From positions 186,001 to 250,000 of the forward strand of contig NZ_PIPO01000002.1 in assembly GCF_003986975.1 (NCBI RefSeq): a stretch of DNA of 64,000 nt. Direction: 5' to 3'. Each line of letters starts with the position of its first letter. The stretch's first letter is position 1. Below are positions 15,866 through 24,412 of the stretch, in pieces. The translations under genes were made by a program, and so were the position numbers. This DNA is from Aliidiomarina soli. Lineage in GTDB: Bacteria > Pseudomonadota > Gammaproteobacteria > Enterobacterales > Alteromonadaceae. Under the pieces are notes generated by a model. That model searched no databases and was not told the origin of the DNA. It was given only the letters and a program-made list of their open reading frames with translations.

Positions 15866-16234
15866 ATGACTAGCAACAAAGATGTTGATCAACAAATTGA
15901 AAAAGACCTGGCTGAACAAGCTCGCGAGCTGGATAAATTAATGGATACCGGGGAAGGCTTGACCGGGTATTTAAAGCAGGGGTTTAAATACGATATTGGC
16001 TGGCTGGTCAAGGTTGCCTATGGGCTTGGGGTGATATTCTCAGTGTTGCTGGTACTCTGCGGTTATCGCTTTTTTACCGCTAGCGCCGATACTGAACTAT
16101 TCTGGGGCGTGTTGTTTATCCTCACTTTTAATGCTCAGGTGGCGATTAAATTGTGGATCTACATGCAGACCAACCGTAATCACACAGCACGGGAAATACG
16201 GCTATTGGAACTGCGTTTGAAATCCAGAGCATGA
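15866..16234 (+). CDS. ECF-linked membrane protein (DUF6768-like), possible anti-sigma partner
   Basis: GAGGAG at 15853-15858 fixes ATG 15866; upstream in-frame codons inside the sigma gene are not used. The 122-residue product has a charged N-terminal helix (QQIEKDLAEQARELDKLMD) and two membrane helices at about residues 45-66 and 75-97, ending in a coiled basic segment (REIRLLELRLKSRA). It resembles the small two-helix proteins encoded directly after ECF genes (DUF6768-like, from memory of the pattern). It lacks a zinc-finger anti-sigma motif (HxxxCxxC). It may hold the sigma factor at the membrane. Its 3' end overlaps the convergent AraC gene by 55 bp. Confidence 0.65.
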   Translation: MTSNKDVDQQIEKDLAEQARELDKLMDTGEGLTGYLKQGFKYDIGWLVKVAYGLGVIFSVLLVLCGYRFFTASADTELFWGVLFILTFNAQVAIKLWIYMQTNRNHTAREIRLLELRLKSRA

Positions 16235-17145
16235 TGGTCTGTGTCGCCCTTGAGTAGCTGGAGATCTTTTGAAGGTGGCAGCCCAAACAGACGACTGTAC
16301 TCGCGGGTGAACTGCGATGGGCTCTCATAGCCGACCTGGTAACCAGCGCCGCTCACATCGAATTCGTTTGTCAGCAGTAAGCGGCGCGCCTCCTGCAGCC
16401 TCAGCTGTTTCTGGTATTGCAGCGGGGTCATAGCAGTGACGTCTTTGAAGTGCTGGAAGAAACTGGTCGCACTCATGCAGGTCAGCTCGAGCAATGTGCT
16501 TTTACTAAAGGGTTCGCGGTAATGGTATTTAAGGTACTGAATCGCTTTGTTAACCTGCGCCAGGCGGTTGTCTCCGCTAATCAACTGGTGCAGAACCCAG
16601 CCTTGTTCGCCCTGCAGTAGCCAATAGAGAATTTCCTGCTCAGTCAGAGGCCCGAGAACTGGAATCGACTCGGCAGCTTCCGTGAGTAGAAGCAGCCTTT
16701 CAAAGGCTTGTAGCAGTTCAGCGGTGACCAGGCTAACTGCAATGGCTGTTTCACTGCCGGCTGGTCGGGCAGGTCGCGGGCTGTTCATTTTTAACATCAG
16801 TTCGCTGAGCAGGTTGAGGTCCAGGTCTAGTTTCAAACAAAGGTAGGGCGCCTCGTCCGATGCTTCAGTGATCTGCCCGGTCACTGGTACATCGACCGAC
16901 ACGGCCAGATAGCGGGCTATGTTGTACTCGAAAATACGCTCTCCGAGAATAACTTTCTTGGCGCCCTGAACAACCAGGCAGACTGCTGGTTGGTAGACCA
17001 CCGGAATAGCAGCTGTGGGGGCTGAGAAGCGGGTCACAGACAGTCGTGGTACTGCGGTTTGAAATACACCGTCAGCAGGAAAACGCTGCTGTATTTTAAC
17101 GGCCAGTGCCTGAGCCTGCTGAGCAATGTTCGTCATGTCTGTCAC
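16180..17145 (-). CDS. AraC-family transcriptional regulator (AraC_N type) 1
   Basis: This 321-residue regulator has the AraC_N cupin-like domain (about residues 15-190; VYQPAVCLVVQGAKKVILGE is typical) and two C-terminal helix-turn-helix motifs (about 205-300; YREPFSKSTLLELTCMSATS and YQVGYESPSQFTREYSRLF). Proteins of this type usually activate an adjacent oxidoreductase gene. It lies 21 bp downstream of the SDR gene on the same strand and probably shares its transcript. Its last 18 codons overlap the end of the plus-strand ECF partner gene. A close paralogue lies at 39686-40585. Confidence 0.88.
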   Translation of the reverse strand: MTDMTNIAQQAQALAVKIQQRFPADGVFQTAVPRLSVTRFSAPTAAIPVVYQPAVCLVVQGAKKVILGERIFEYNIARYLAVSVDVPVTGQITEASDEAPYLCLKLDLDLNLLSELMLKMNSPRPARPAGSETAIAVSLVTAELLQAFERLLLLTEAAESIPVLGPLTEQEILYWLLQGEQGWVLHQLISGDNRLAQVNKAIQYLKYHYREPFSKSTLLELTCMSATSFFQHFKDVTAMTPLQYQKQLRLQEARRLLLTNEFDVSGAGYQVGYESPSQFTREYSRLFGLPPSKDLQLLKGDTDHHALDFKRSSNSRISRAV

Positions 17146-17166
17146 CCTCTTTAAGTTGTCTGGGTA

Positions 17167-18012
17167 TTACTCAATGTCAGTGGTTGTGGACAGGTGAGCC
17201 CAGTCTATCAGCTCTTTCAGTCGGCCCTGATACGCTTTGCCAACCAGCTCGATGGCATCTGAACCCGCGGCGAAATGCAGTGGTGGGTTCGCCTCGTTGG
17301 TTAGTTTTGCTATCACCTGACCGAATTTGACCGGGTCGCCAGCCTGTTGATGATTATGGCTCTGATACGAGCCAATTACCTGTTCAGAGTAGGCTTGATA
17401 GTCTTCCAGTTTAGTATCTCCGTAGCTGACCGAGCTGGGGTCAAGAAAGTCCGTGCGAAAGAAGCCCGGTTCGACAATCGTCACGCCGATACCGAATTGC
17501 TTCACTTCCAGTGCCAGGCTTTCAGAGAAACCCTCGACCGCAAATTTGGTCGCGCAGTAAACCGACGCACCATCAAAGCCAGCGACGCCACCAATGGATG
17601 AAAGGTTAATAATATGCCCTGCTTTTTGCTGGCGCATATACGGCAATACTGCCCGGGTTACCGCCATCAGACCAAAGACGTTGGTGTTGAATTGCATCTC
17701 AATTTTTGGGGCTGCAATTTCTTCGAAAATTCCTAGCTGCCCATAGCCCGCATTATTGACTAACACATCAATTCGGCCAAAATGGTCTGCAGCCTGCTTT
17801 ACACAGGCCTCAACCTGGTCGTGGCGGCAAACGTCTAATTCGAGTAATAAGACGTTATCGCCATACGCGCTATACGCTGCTCGCAATGTTTCGATATTAC
17901 GCCCGGTGACAACAATATTGTCACCGGCCGCCGCTGCCGAAGTTGCGACCTGAAAGCCGAGGCCGCGTGCGGCTCCGGTGATAAACCAGGTCTTTATCTG
18001 TTGATTCGCCAT
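17167..18012 (-). CDS. Short-chain dehydrogenase/reductase
   Basis: This 281-residue protein is a classical SDR oxidoreductase. The nucleotide-binding motif TGAARGLG is at residues 12-19, NNAG lies near residue 90, and the catalytic set is SS..G near 139 with Y152 and K156 (YCATK). The open frame extends to 18204, but the added 64 residues look non-coding. GAGGGC lies nine bases upstream of ATG 18012, which begins MANQQIKTW, the normal SDR start. The substrate cannot be read from sequence. It leads a two-gene unit with the AraC regulator. Confidence 0.9.
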   Translation of the reverse strand: MANQQIKTWFITGAARGLGFQVATSAAAAGDNIVVTGRNIETLRAAYSAYGDNVLLLELDVCRHDQVEACVKQAADHFGRIDVLVNNAGYGQLGIFEEIAAPKIEMQFNTNVFGLMAVTRAVLPYMRQQKAGHIINLSSIGGVAGFDGASVYCATKFAVEGFSESLALEVKQFGIGVTIVEPGFFRTDFLDPSSVSYGDTKLEDYQAYSEQVIGSYQSHNHQQAGDPVKFGQVIAKLTNEANPPLHFAAGSDAIELVGKAYQGRLKELIDWAHLSTTTDIE

Positions 18013-18198
18013 ACTATATGCCCTCGTCACTATACTAGAGTAGGTTGTGATAACGGGTATATAGTGGCAGCGAGCAGTGCAAGTGGTTAGCATAATGCTA
18101 CTTTCTACTTGCCCAATAATACAATTTTTAGCGCGACGCCGATCGGCCTTCCACGGCTGATGCGAGCAGCCAACTTCTTCTTTGGACACCAATACATC

Positions 18199-19662
18199 AT
18201 GCAAAAACAGAAAGGCTCATTCACTCCATTTATTACCGGCAAAAGTACTGGTAAGCGCGTGTTAGCGCTGTTGGTAGTGGTGCTAGTGACTATCGGTATA
18301 TATCAGGTCTACAAGCCACTGCCTGCGGGTTTAGACCTTGAAGCGCCACCACGAAGCGCTGGCAACGTCGAGTTTCTGGCCGACCGAACCTATGTCGATG
18401 CCAGCGGTGAGCGCCAGGTGGAGCAGCAGATCTTCGATGCGGTGTTTGACATGATCGCTGAAGCACGGCAGTTCGTGCTTGTGGATATGTTTCTGTTTAA
18501 CGACTTTCAGGGCGAGGTCAGTGAAACCCATCGGGCCTTATCCACCGAACTGACAGCGGCACTGATTGCGCAGAAACAGCGTTACCCCGAGCTGGAAGTA
18601 CATGTCATTTCTGATCCGTTAAATACAGTCTATGGCGGACAGCCGTCGGCCCATTTTACCGCGCTGGAAGAAGCCGATATTCCGGTTGTGCTTACTGATC
18701 TGACCCGCCTGCGTGATAGCAACCCGCTGTACTCGGCGCTATGGCGGCCGCTTATCCAGCCGTTTGGTAATAGCGAAGGTGATACGTTGCCGAACCCGTT
18801 TGGCGAGGGCAAGGTGACTTTGCGTAGCTATCTGGCGTTGCTGAACTTTAAAGCGAATCACCGCAAATTGGTGATTGCCGATAGCGGCAATCAACTCAGC
18901 GCACTGGTAACTTCGGCCAACCCTCACGATGGTAGCAGCGCGCATAGTAATGTGGCGCTGCGTTTTAACGGCGCGGCGGCGTGGGATTTATTTGATAGCG
19001 AAGCGACCGTGCTGGAGTTTTCTGGCGGGACTGCGCCGGATACAGGTTTGCAGCCAGCAACCGCCAACGGAAATGAGCTAAGCGTGCAAGTAGTTACCGA
19101 GCGTGCAGTCGAGCGTGCGTTGTTGCGAATAATTGACCAGGCAGAAGCGGGCGAAGCACTGGATATGGCTATCTTCTATCTGTCAGATCGTGATGTGGTA
19201 CGCGCATTAACAAGGGCGGCGCAGCGTGGTGTCCAGTTGCGCGTGTTGCTTGACCCCAACAAAGATGCATTTGGTCGCGAGAAGAATGGCGTACCGAACC
19301 GGCCTGTGGCGCATGAATTAACGGAGGCCGGGGTGCCGGTTCGCTGGTGCAACACCCAGGGAGAGCAGTGTCACGCTAAGTGGATGCTATACCGTGACCA
19401 CCAGGGACAAGCGAGCATGCTGCTTGGCTCGACCAATTTCACCCGACGCAATTTGCATAACCTCAATCTGGAGACCAGTGTGGTAGTGCGCGGTGCCATC
19501 GGGTCCGAGCCTTTACAGCAAGGGCAACAATGGTTTGATGACCAGTGGCATAACCGCGACGGGCGCCAGTTCAGTGTCGACTACGCGACCTACGCCGATG
19601 ATGGTGTGTGGCCCCGGTTACTGTACCGGGTTATGGAAGCCACCGGGTTGAGTACCTTTTAG
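18199..19662 (+). CDS. Membrane-anchored phospholipase D-like protein
   Basis: With ATG 18199 as start, the product has 487 residues: a basic N-terminus, one membrane anchor at about residues 18-38 (VLALLVVVLVTIGIYQVY) and two PLD/HKD domains. The first motif is NHRKLVIAD (H221, K223, D228) and the second CHAKWMLYRD (H392, K394, D400), each followed by the small-residue stretch expected (TSANPHD; GSTNFTRRN). Two HKD motifs in one chain suggest a complete active site, as in cardiolipin synthases and related phosphodiesterases. The anchor suggests the catalytic part faces the periplasm. The frame is open from a TTG at 18109, but those first 30 codons lack a clear ribosome-binding site; the upstream site of 18199 is also weak, so the start is uncertain. 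Confidence 0.82.
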   Translation: MQKQKGSFTPFITGKSTGKRVLALLVVVLVTIGIYQVYKPLPAGLDLEAPPRSAGNVEFLADRTYVDASGERQVEQQIFDAVFDMIAEARQFVLVDMFLFNDFQGEVSETHRALSTELTAALIAQKQRYPELEVHVISDPLNTVYGGQPSAHFTALEEADIPVVLTDLTRLRDSNPLYSALWRPLIQPFGNSEGDTLPNPFGEGKVTLRSYLALLNFKANHRKLVIADSGNQLSALVTSANPHDGSSAHSNVALRFNGAAAWDLFDSEATVLEFSGGTAPDTGLQPATANGNELSVQVVTERAVERALLRIIDQAEAGEALDMAIFYLSDRDVVRALTRAAQRGVQLRVLLDPNKDAFGREKNGVPNRPVAHELTEAGVPVRWCNTQGEQCHAKWMLYRDHQGQASMLLGSTNFTRRNLHNLNLETSVVVRGAIGSEPLQQGQQWFDDQWHNRDGRQFSVDYATYADDGVWPRLLYRVMEATGLSTF

Positions 19663-19686
19663 TACCGACTCTTAAGTTACCCACAG

Positions 19687-20433
19687 TCAGCTCGCGACCA
19701 GCAGCAACGCCGCATAGATGCCGACGCCTAAGGCGAAGGGTAGAAAGCGGCTCTGCCGCTCTTCCGGGAGCTCCTCTTTGAGCACGTTAAGAATGATACT
19801 GCCAGCCAGGAAAGCAAATAATACGCTGGTTGCGGCTTCGCTGACTTCGACCAGGTGACCGACAGCCCAACCAAATAGTACGGCGCCTGAGAGTAACCAA
19901 CGGCCACGTTTGAGATAGGCCTCACGATGATGTTTGAGCAGCCCGTGGTCGTTGACCAGAAAGTGAAATCCCATCGCCAGCACAAATAAAACCAATTCGA
20001 AGGTCGCGGATTCGCGATAGACCAGTAAATACCCAACCAGTGCGTTATACAGTGAGAACGAGACAATGTGCAGCCAGAAGACGCCGATGCCCGGAGCATG
20101 GTGTTGACCGGACTCGGGGTGGGTTTCTGGTTCGGGAAGTGGTTGCCGGTAACGCTTAACCCAGCGCTCCAGACCATAAAATACGGTCAGCCCGACGAGT
20201 GCCACCAGGTAAGCATGATGCTCAATGTAGGCAACCAGGCCGTGGCCACTGATAGTTTCCTGAGCTTCCACCAGTTCCGGAAATATTAAAATAAAAACAT
20301 AGGCGACCGACACGCCGCCAGCGAATGACAGCGCTGCGCTGCGGGGGATCTCTTTTAGCCTCAGCAGCTTGGCTGCATAGGCGTGGATAAAGGCAAGCGT
20401 AATAACCAGAGTAAGTTGCAACAACATAGGCAT
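19687..20433 (-). CDS. ZIP-like integral membrane protein
   Basis: This protein of about 248 residues has seven or eight hydrophobic segments. Motifs resembling ZIP metal transporters are visible: FAGGVSVAYVFILIFPEL, HFLVNDHGLLKHH and LFAFLAGSIILNVLKEELPEE. The loop between helices 3 and 4 is rich in His/Glu/Pro (PEPETHPESGQHHAPG). However, the canonical HxxxE pair is not cleanly present, so transport of zinc or another metal is not established. The frame reaches a GTG at 20481, but ATG 20433 is the first methionine before the hydrophobic start and is preferred. It is convergent with the PLD-like gene. It stands alone on the minus strand. Confidence 0.6.
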   Translation of the reverse strand: MPMLLQLTLVITLAFIHAYAAKLLRLKEIPRSAALSFAGGVSVAYVFILIFPELVEAQETISGHGLVAYIEHHAYLVALVGLTVFYGLERWVKRYRQPLPEPETHPESGQHHAPGIGVFWLHIVSFSLYNALVGYLLVYRESATFELVLFVLAMGFHFLVNDHGLLKHHREAYLKRGRWLLSGAVLFGWAVGHLVEVSEAATSVLFAFLAGSIILNVLKEELPEERQSRFLPFALGVGIYAALLLVAS

Positions 20434-20599
20434 CTCGCTTTCTTGCGCTAAAACTTTGTTCAGGTTAGTACGCGATAGCACCTTGCGGCAAATTCCTTTA
20501 TGCCTAAACGAAACGTCTAAACGAAACGCCTAAACGTAATAATAAAGTCATATTGCATAAGTACAGTTGCCGCCATCTGTAGTGGAGCGGTAAACAAAG

Positions 20600-22246
20600 A
20601 TGTTGTCGAGACTGAAAATTCGTACCCGGGTCATCCTGTTGGGTGGCATCCCAGTAGCTTTTCTTTTGTTAATATTGGTGGTTTCGGTGTGGGTGGCGAA
20701 TACCAAGGATCGTTACTTTCACCAACTGTATGACGAGCATCTGGCGGTACTGGCAGATGTTATGGCCACTCAGCAGCTTCTGCAGCAGGATGCATTACAA
20801 CCGATACGTCAGTATCGAACGGGCTGGTCCTCAGCCGAAGCTACCGACGAAAGCGTACGCGCTTTACTAAATCAGGCCGCGACTCACTGGCAGGCCTTCG
20901 AAGCGTTGCGGCCGCCGCTTGCGTCTGCTGATGACAGCGACGTGGTAGATTATACCGAGTTGGATGAAAGCTTTCTTCAGGCCATTGCAAAGTATGAAGA
21001 ATGGCTAACCCCAGCAGGCACTGACGCTCTCACCGTGCGGATTCTGAACGAGTCCACAATTACCTCGGAAATTAACCAGTATATAAATCACTTTAGCAGT
21101 TTGGTTGATGGTTTTGTGCAGCAGCAAATTGAATCCGCTGTCGTGGTACGTGACCAGGCAGAGCGGTTAACCTGGTTGCTGGGTTGGATTTATTTGCTAG
21201 GCGGCGGTGTTCTGTTGGCTGGGGTTGTGGTGTTTATTTGGGTCATCCAGCGCAGTATTCGACTCCCCTTAGAGGGTTTGCGTAACTTACTCAATCAGGT
21301 GGCCGCGAACTCTGACCTGCGACTGCGTGCTGACGACAGTGGCGAGGACGAAGTCGCGGAAGCGGCGAAAGCCTTGAATATCATGTTGTTGCATATGCAG
21401 CGACTGATTCAGGACCTGGCAACGAACTCCTCTACACTCAATGAGCAGGCGAAACTGGTTCAATCAAGCAGTGACCATATCTCCGTGGGTACTCAAACCC
21501 AGGCCACCCGGTCGGAAACGCTGGCGGCGGCGATCGCGCAAATGAGCGCAGCAGCGAGCCAGGTAGCCAACCATGCCGAACGTGGTGCGGAACGGGTAGG
21601 TGACACAGAAGCGCTGAGCAACGCCGGGCAGACCATTGTGCAGGAAAATGCAGGCATGATTGAGCAGCTCGCACGCCAGGTGGCGGTTGGCGCTGAGGTG
21701 GTGGTCGGTTTGCAACGAGATTCTGAAAAGATTTCAGATGTGCTGGATGTTATTCGTAAGATTTCTGAGCAAACTAATTTGCTGGCGTTAAATGCCGCGA
21801 TTGAAGCAGCCCGGGCTGGAGAGGCAGGGCGCGGCTTTTCGGTGGTTGCTGATGAGGTCCGCTCGTTATCCGCCAGTACACGTGACGCCACTGAGTCGAT
21901 CCGGGTTATGATTGAACAGTTGCAGCAGCAAGCAGGCCAGGCTGTCGAGACAATGACCTCGGTTAAGTCTCAGGCGGAGCGGACAGTCGGTTTAAGTAAG
22001 AACAGTGAGCAGCATTTTGCCGATATTCGCAAGGCAATCGCGGGTATTGCAGACGTCACTCAACAGATTTTCGCGGCAACCGATGAGCAACAAAAAGTCG
22101 CCAGCGACACGGCAGGAAATATTACCCAGTTAAATGAAGAAATTACCCAGCTTTCAGGCGCTGCCCTGAATGCTGCAGATGCCAGTGCCAATATGAGCCA
22201 GCAAACGGAGTATCTTGCTGCGGGCTGGCAGCAGTTTAAAGCCTAG
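20600..22246 (+). CDS. Methyl-accepting chemotaxis protein 1
   Basis: This 548-residue chemoreceptor has membrane helices at about residues 11-33 and 190-213, enclosing a mainly helical periplasmic domain (four-helix-bundle type), then a HAMP domain (about 214-265) and the long cytoplasmic signalling coiled coil. The hairpin tip motif [20 protein letters not shown] with following [15 protein letters not shown] is exact for CheA/CheW contact. There is no C-terminal pentapeptide tether for CheR. The ligand is unknown. It stands next to an acetyl-CoA hydrolase-type gene 75 bp downstream, but no shared role is evident. GGAG lies 13 bases before the ATG, a long spacing. Confidence 0.93.
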   Translation: MLSRLKIRTRVILLGGIPVAFLLLILVVSVWVANTKDRYFHQLYDEHLAVLADVMATQQLLQQDALQPIRQYRTGWSSAEATDESVRALLNQAATHWQAFEALRPPLASADDSDVVDYTELDESFLQAIAKYEEWLTPAGTDALTVRILNESTITSEINQYINHFSSLVDGFVQQQIESAVVVRDQAERLTWLLGWIYLLGGGVLLAGVVVFIWVIQRSIRLPLEGLRNLLNQVAANSDLRLRADDSGEDEVAEAAKALNIMLLHMQRLIQDLATNSSTLNEQAKLVQSSSDHISVGTQTQATRSETLAAAIAQMSAAASQVANHAERGAERVGDTEALSNAGQTIVQENAGMIEQLARQVAVGAEVVVGLQRDSEKISDVLDVIRKISEQTNLLALNAAIEAARAGEAGRGFSVVADEVRSLSASTRDATESIRVMIEQLQQQAGQAVETMTSVKSQAERTVGLSKNSEQHFADIRKAIAGIADVTQQIFAATDEQQKVASDTAGNITQLNEEITQLSGAALNAADASANMSQQTEYLAAGWQQFKA

Positions 22247-22321
22247 TTATTGACTTGCGTCTGTCTATGAACCTCAATGAGGGGTATGCAATGTTCATAG
22301 ACCAGTACGAGGAGTTCGATA

Positions 22322-24307
22322 ATGCCCGGGAAGAGCCCGCAGAGAGTTTCAGACAGTAGTGTGTGCGTTGATCAGGTTATTCAGCGGGTAGGTAAAAAAA
22401 TAACGCTGGGTCTGCCGCTTGGTTTAGGGAAGCCGATCCATTTCGCCAATGCCCTGTACCAACGGGCAAAAGCGGACCCCTCGCTGGAGCTTCACATTGT
22501 GACCGCGCTGTCACTGGTGGCCCCGACGCCGTCGGCAGGTCTTGAGAAACGCTTTATGGACCCCTTTATCGAGCGTTTGTATGGTGATATTCCTGAGTTG
22601 GAATACGCCCGTGATGTGCTTGCTCACAATCTGCCGGACAACGTGAAGGTCTCGGAGTTTTTCTTCCAGGCTGGTAACTTCCTAAACCACAAAGAACAGC
22701 AGCAGCGCTATATCTGTACCAATTACACCCACGCCATGCGTGATCTGATAGCGTTAGGCGTGAATGTTGTCGGTCAGCTAGTAGCACCAGATACGGATGC
22801 CGATTACCCACGGCAATTTAGCCTTAGCTGCAACCCCGACTTGTCACTGGACTTATTCACTAACCTGCGAGCCGCGGAAACCGAGGCTAACCCCATAGCG
22901 CTGGTTGCGGAGTGCAATACTAACCTGCCGTTTTTCGGGCGTGACGCGGCGCTACCGGTGAACACGTTTGACCTGGTTTTAGAAACCAATGAGCCGGATT
23001 ACCCGCTCTTTTCAGTCCCGCAAACCCCGATTAGCGCCTCAGATCACCTGATTGGCTTCTATGCGAGTTGCCTGTTAAAGGATGGCGGTACCTTGCAGGT
23101 GGGGATAGGTTCATTGGGCTCAGCGTTAATCTACAGTACCTGTTTACGGCATCAGAACAACACGGCCTGGCGGCAACTATACAACAAACTTGAGGTAGCA
23201 GAACGATTTCCAGTGGCTGATAAATGTGGCGGCCGCGAGCCTTTTAGCAAAGGCCTGTACGGGTGCAGCGAAATGATGGTCGATGGCTTTATCTACCTTA
23301 TGGAAGCTGGCGTTTTAACCCGACAAGTCTATCCGGATGCGGAACTGCAAGAGCAGATCAACGAGGGCCGTTCAGAGCCAGGGGCAGGTAACGACGGGCG
23401 CCTGCAGCAGGGAGTTGTCATGCACGGAGGCTTCTATCTGGGACCGCGTAATTTTTATAAAAAACTAGCACAGCTAACGGCTGAGCAACGCCAGCTTATC
23501 TGCATGAGCAGCGTAAATTACATTAACGACCTGAATGATCATCGCTTTGGTAACCAACGGCTCAAAGTCGCCCAGCGGGTGTCTGGTCGTTTTATTAATT
23601 CAGCGATGCAATGCACACTGGATGGTGCAGCGGTGTCGGACGGACTGGAAGATGGCCGGGTGCTGAGCGGCGTCGGCGGACAATATAACTTCGTCGCGAT
23701 GGCCCATGAACTGGAAGACGCGCGCTCCATATTAACCATACGCAGCACACGCACGTCAGGCGCTAAGACAAGCTCCAATATTGTCTTTTCTTACGGACAC
23801 TGCACCATCCCGCGTCACCTGAGGGACATTGTTATCACTGAATATGGCATTGCCGACCTGCGGGGTAAATCCGATGAAGAGGTTTATCTGGCACTGATCC
23901 GTATTGCCGACTCCAGATTTCAGCCCGGTCTGTTAGAGCAGGCGCAGGACGCAGGCAAAGTGAACACGAACTTTGAATTACCTGCTGCGTGGCAAAACAA
24001 TACCCCCGCTGCTATCGGGCAAAGTTTGAATGACCTCCAGCAGCAGGACCTGTTTCCGCCATTTCCTTTCGGTTGCGAGTTTACTGATGACGAACTAAAA
24101 ATAGGCAAGGCGTTGAAACAGTTAAAAGCCGATACATCCACGCGCACAGGTAAACTGCTGACCCTGCTAAGGGCATTGCTGTCAGGCACAGGCGGTAAAG
24201 ACTATGCGTCGCTGTTACAACGCATGGAATTGGATAGAACAGATAGTGTTGGTGCCTGGCTAGAGCGCCGTCTATTGATTCGGGGGCTTAAAAAAGCGGG
24301 GCTCTGA
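22322..24307 (+). CDS. Acetyl-CoA hydrolase/CoA-transferase family protein
   Basis: This 661-residue protein matches the acetyl-CoA hydrolase/transferase family (ActA type). N-terminal KITLGLPLGLGKPIHFANAL, central LQVGIGSLGSALIY and LYGCSEMMVDG (a candidate catalytic Glu in the SEMM motif), and C-terminal GGQYNFVAMAHELEDARSIL and TEYGIADLRGKS are all family landmarks. The C-terminal about 100 residues extend beyond the usual 430-550 residues. GAGGAG eight bases before ATG 22322 supports the start. It would transfer or hydrolyse acyl-CoA thioesters in the cytoplasm; the acyl group is unknown. It is possibly transcribed alone. Confidence 0.85.
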   Translation: MPGKSPQRVSDSSVCVDQVIQRVGKKITLGLPLGLGKPIHFANALYQRAKADPSLELHIVTALSLVAPTPSAGLEKRFMDPFIERLYGDIPELEYARDVLAHNLPDNVKVSEFFFQAGNFLNHKEQQQRYICTNYTHAMRDLIALGVNVVGQLVAPDTDADYPRQFSLSCNPDLSLDLFTNLRAAETEANPIALVAECNTNLPFFGRDAALPVNTFDLVLETNEPDYPLFSVPQTPISASDHLIGFYASCLLKDGGTLQVGIGSLGSALIYSTCLRHQNNTAWRQLYNKLEVAERFPVADKCGGREPFSKGLYGCSEMMVDGFIYLMEAGVLTRQVYPDAELQEQINEGRSEPGAGNDGRLQQGVVMHGGFYLGPRNFYKKLAQLTAEQRQLICMSSVNYINDLNDHRFGNQRLKVAQRVSGRFINSAMQCTLDGAAVSDGLEDGRVLSGVGGQYNFVAMAHELEDARSILTIRSTRTSGAKTSSNIVFSYGHCTIPRHLRDIVITEYGIADLRGKSDEEVYLALIRIADSRFQPGLLEQAQDAGKVNTNFELPAAWQNNTPAAIGQSLNDLQQQDLFPPFPFGCEFTDDELKIGKALKQLKADTSTRTGKLLTLLRALLSGTGGKDYASLLQRMELDRTDSVGAWLERRLLIRGLKKAGL

Positions 24308-24412
24308 GCTCTGTGCCTGGCGACCATTGAAGCTGGCTTTCACATGGCGAACTTGCTACGTTCAGACATCGACTGAAACCTGATGTTCTGTTAACAGCTC
24401 AAGGAATTCACC

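Noticed and set aside
18013-18204. N-terminal extension of the SDR frame
   Set aside because: The extra 64 residues have no SDR similarity, and a ribosome-binding site precedes the internal ATG at 18012.
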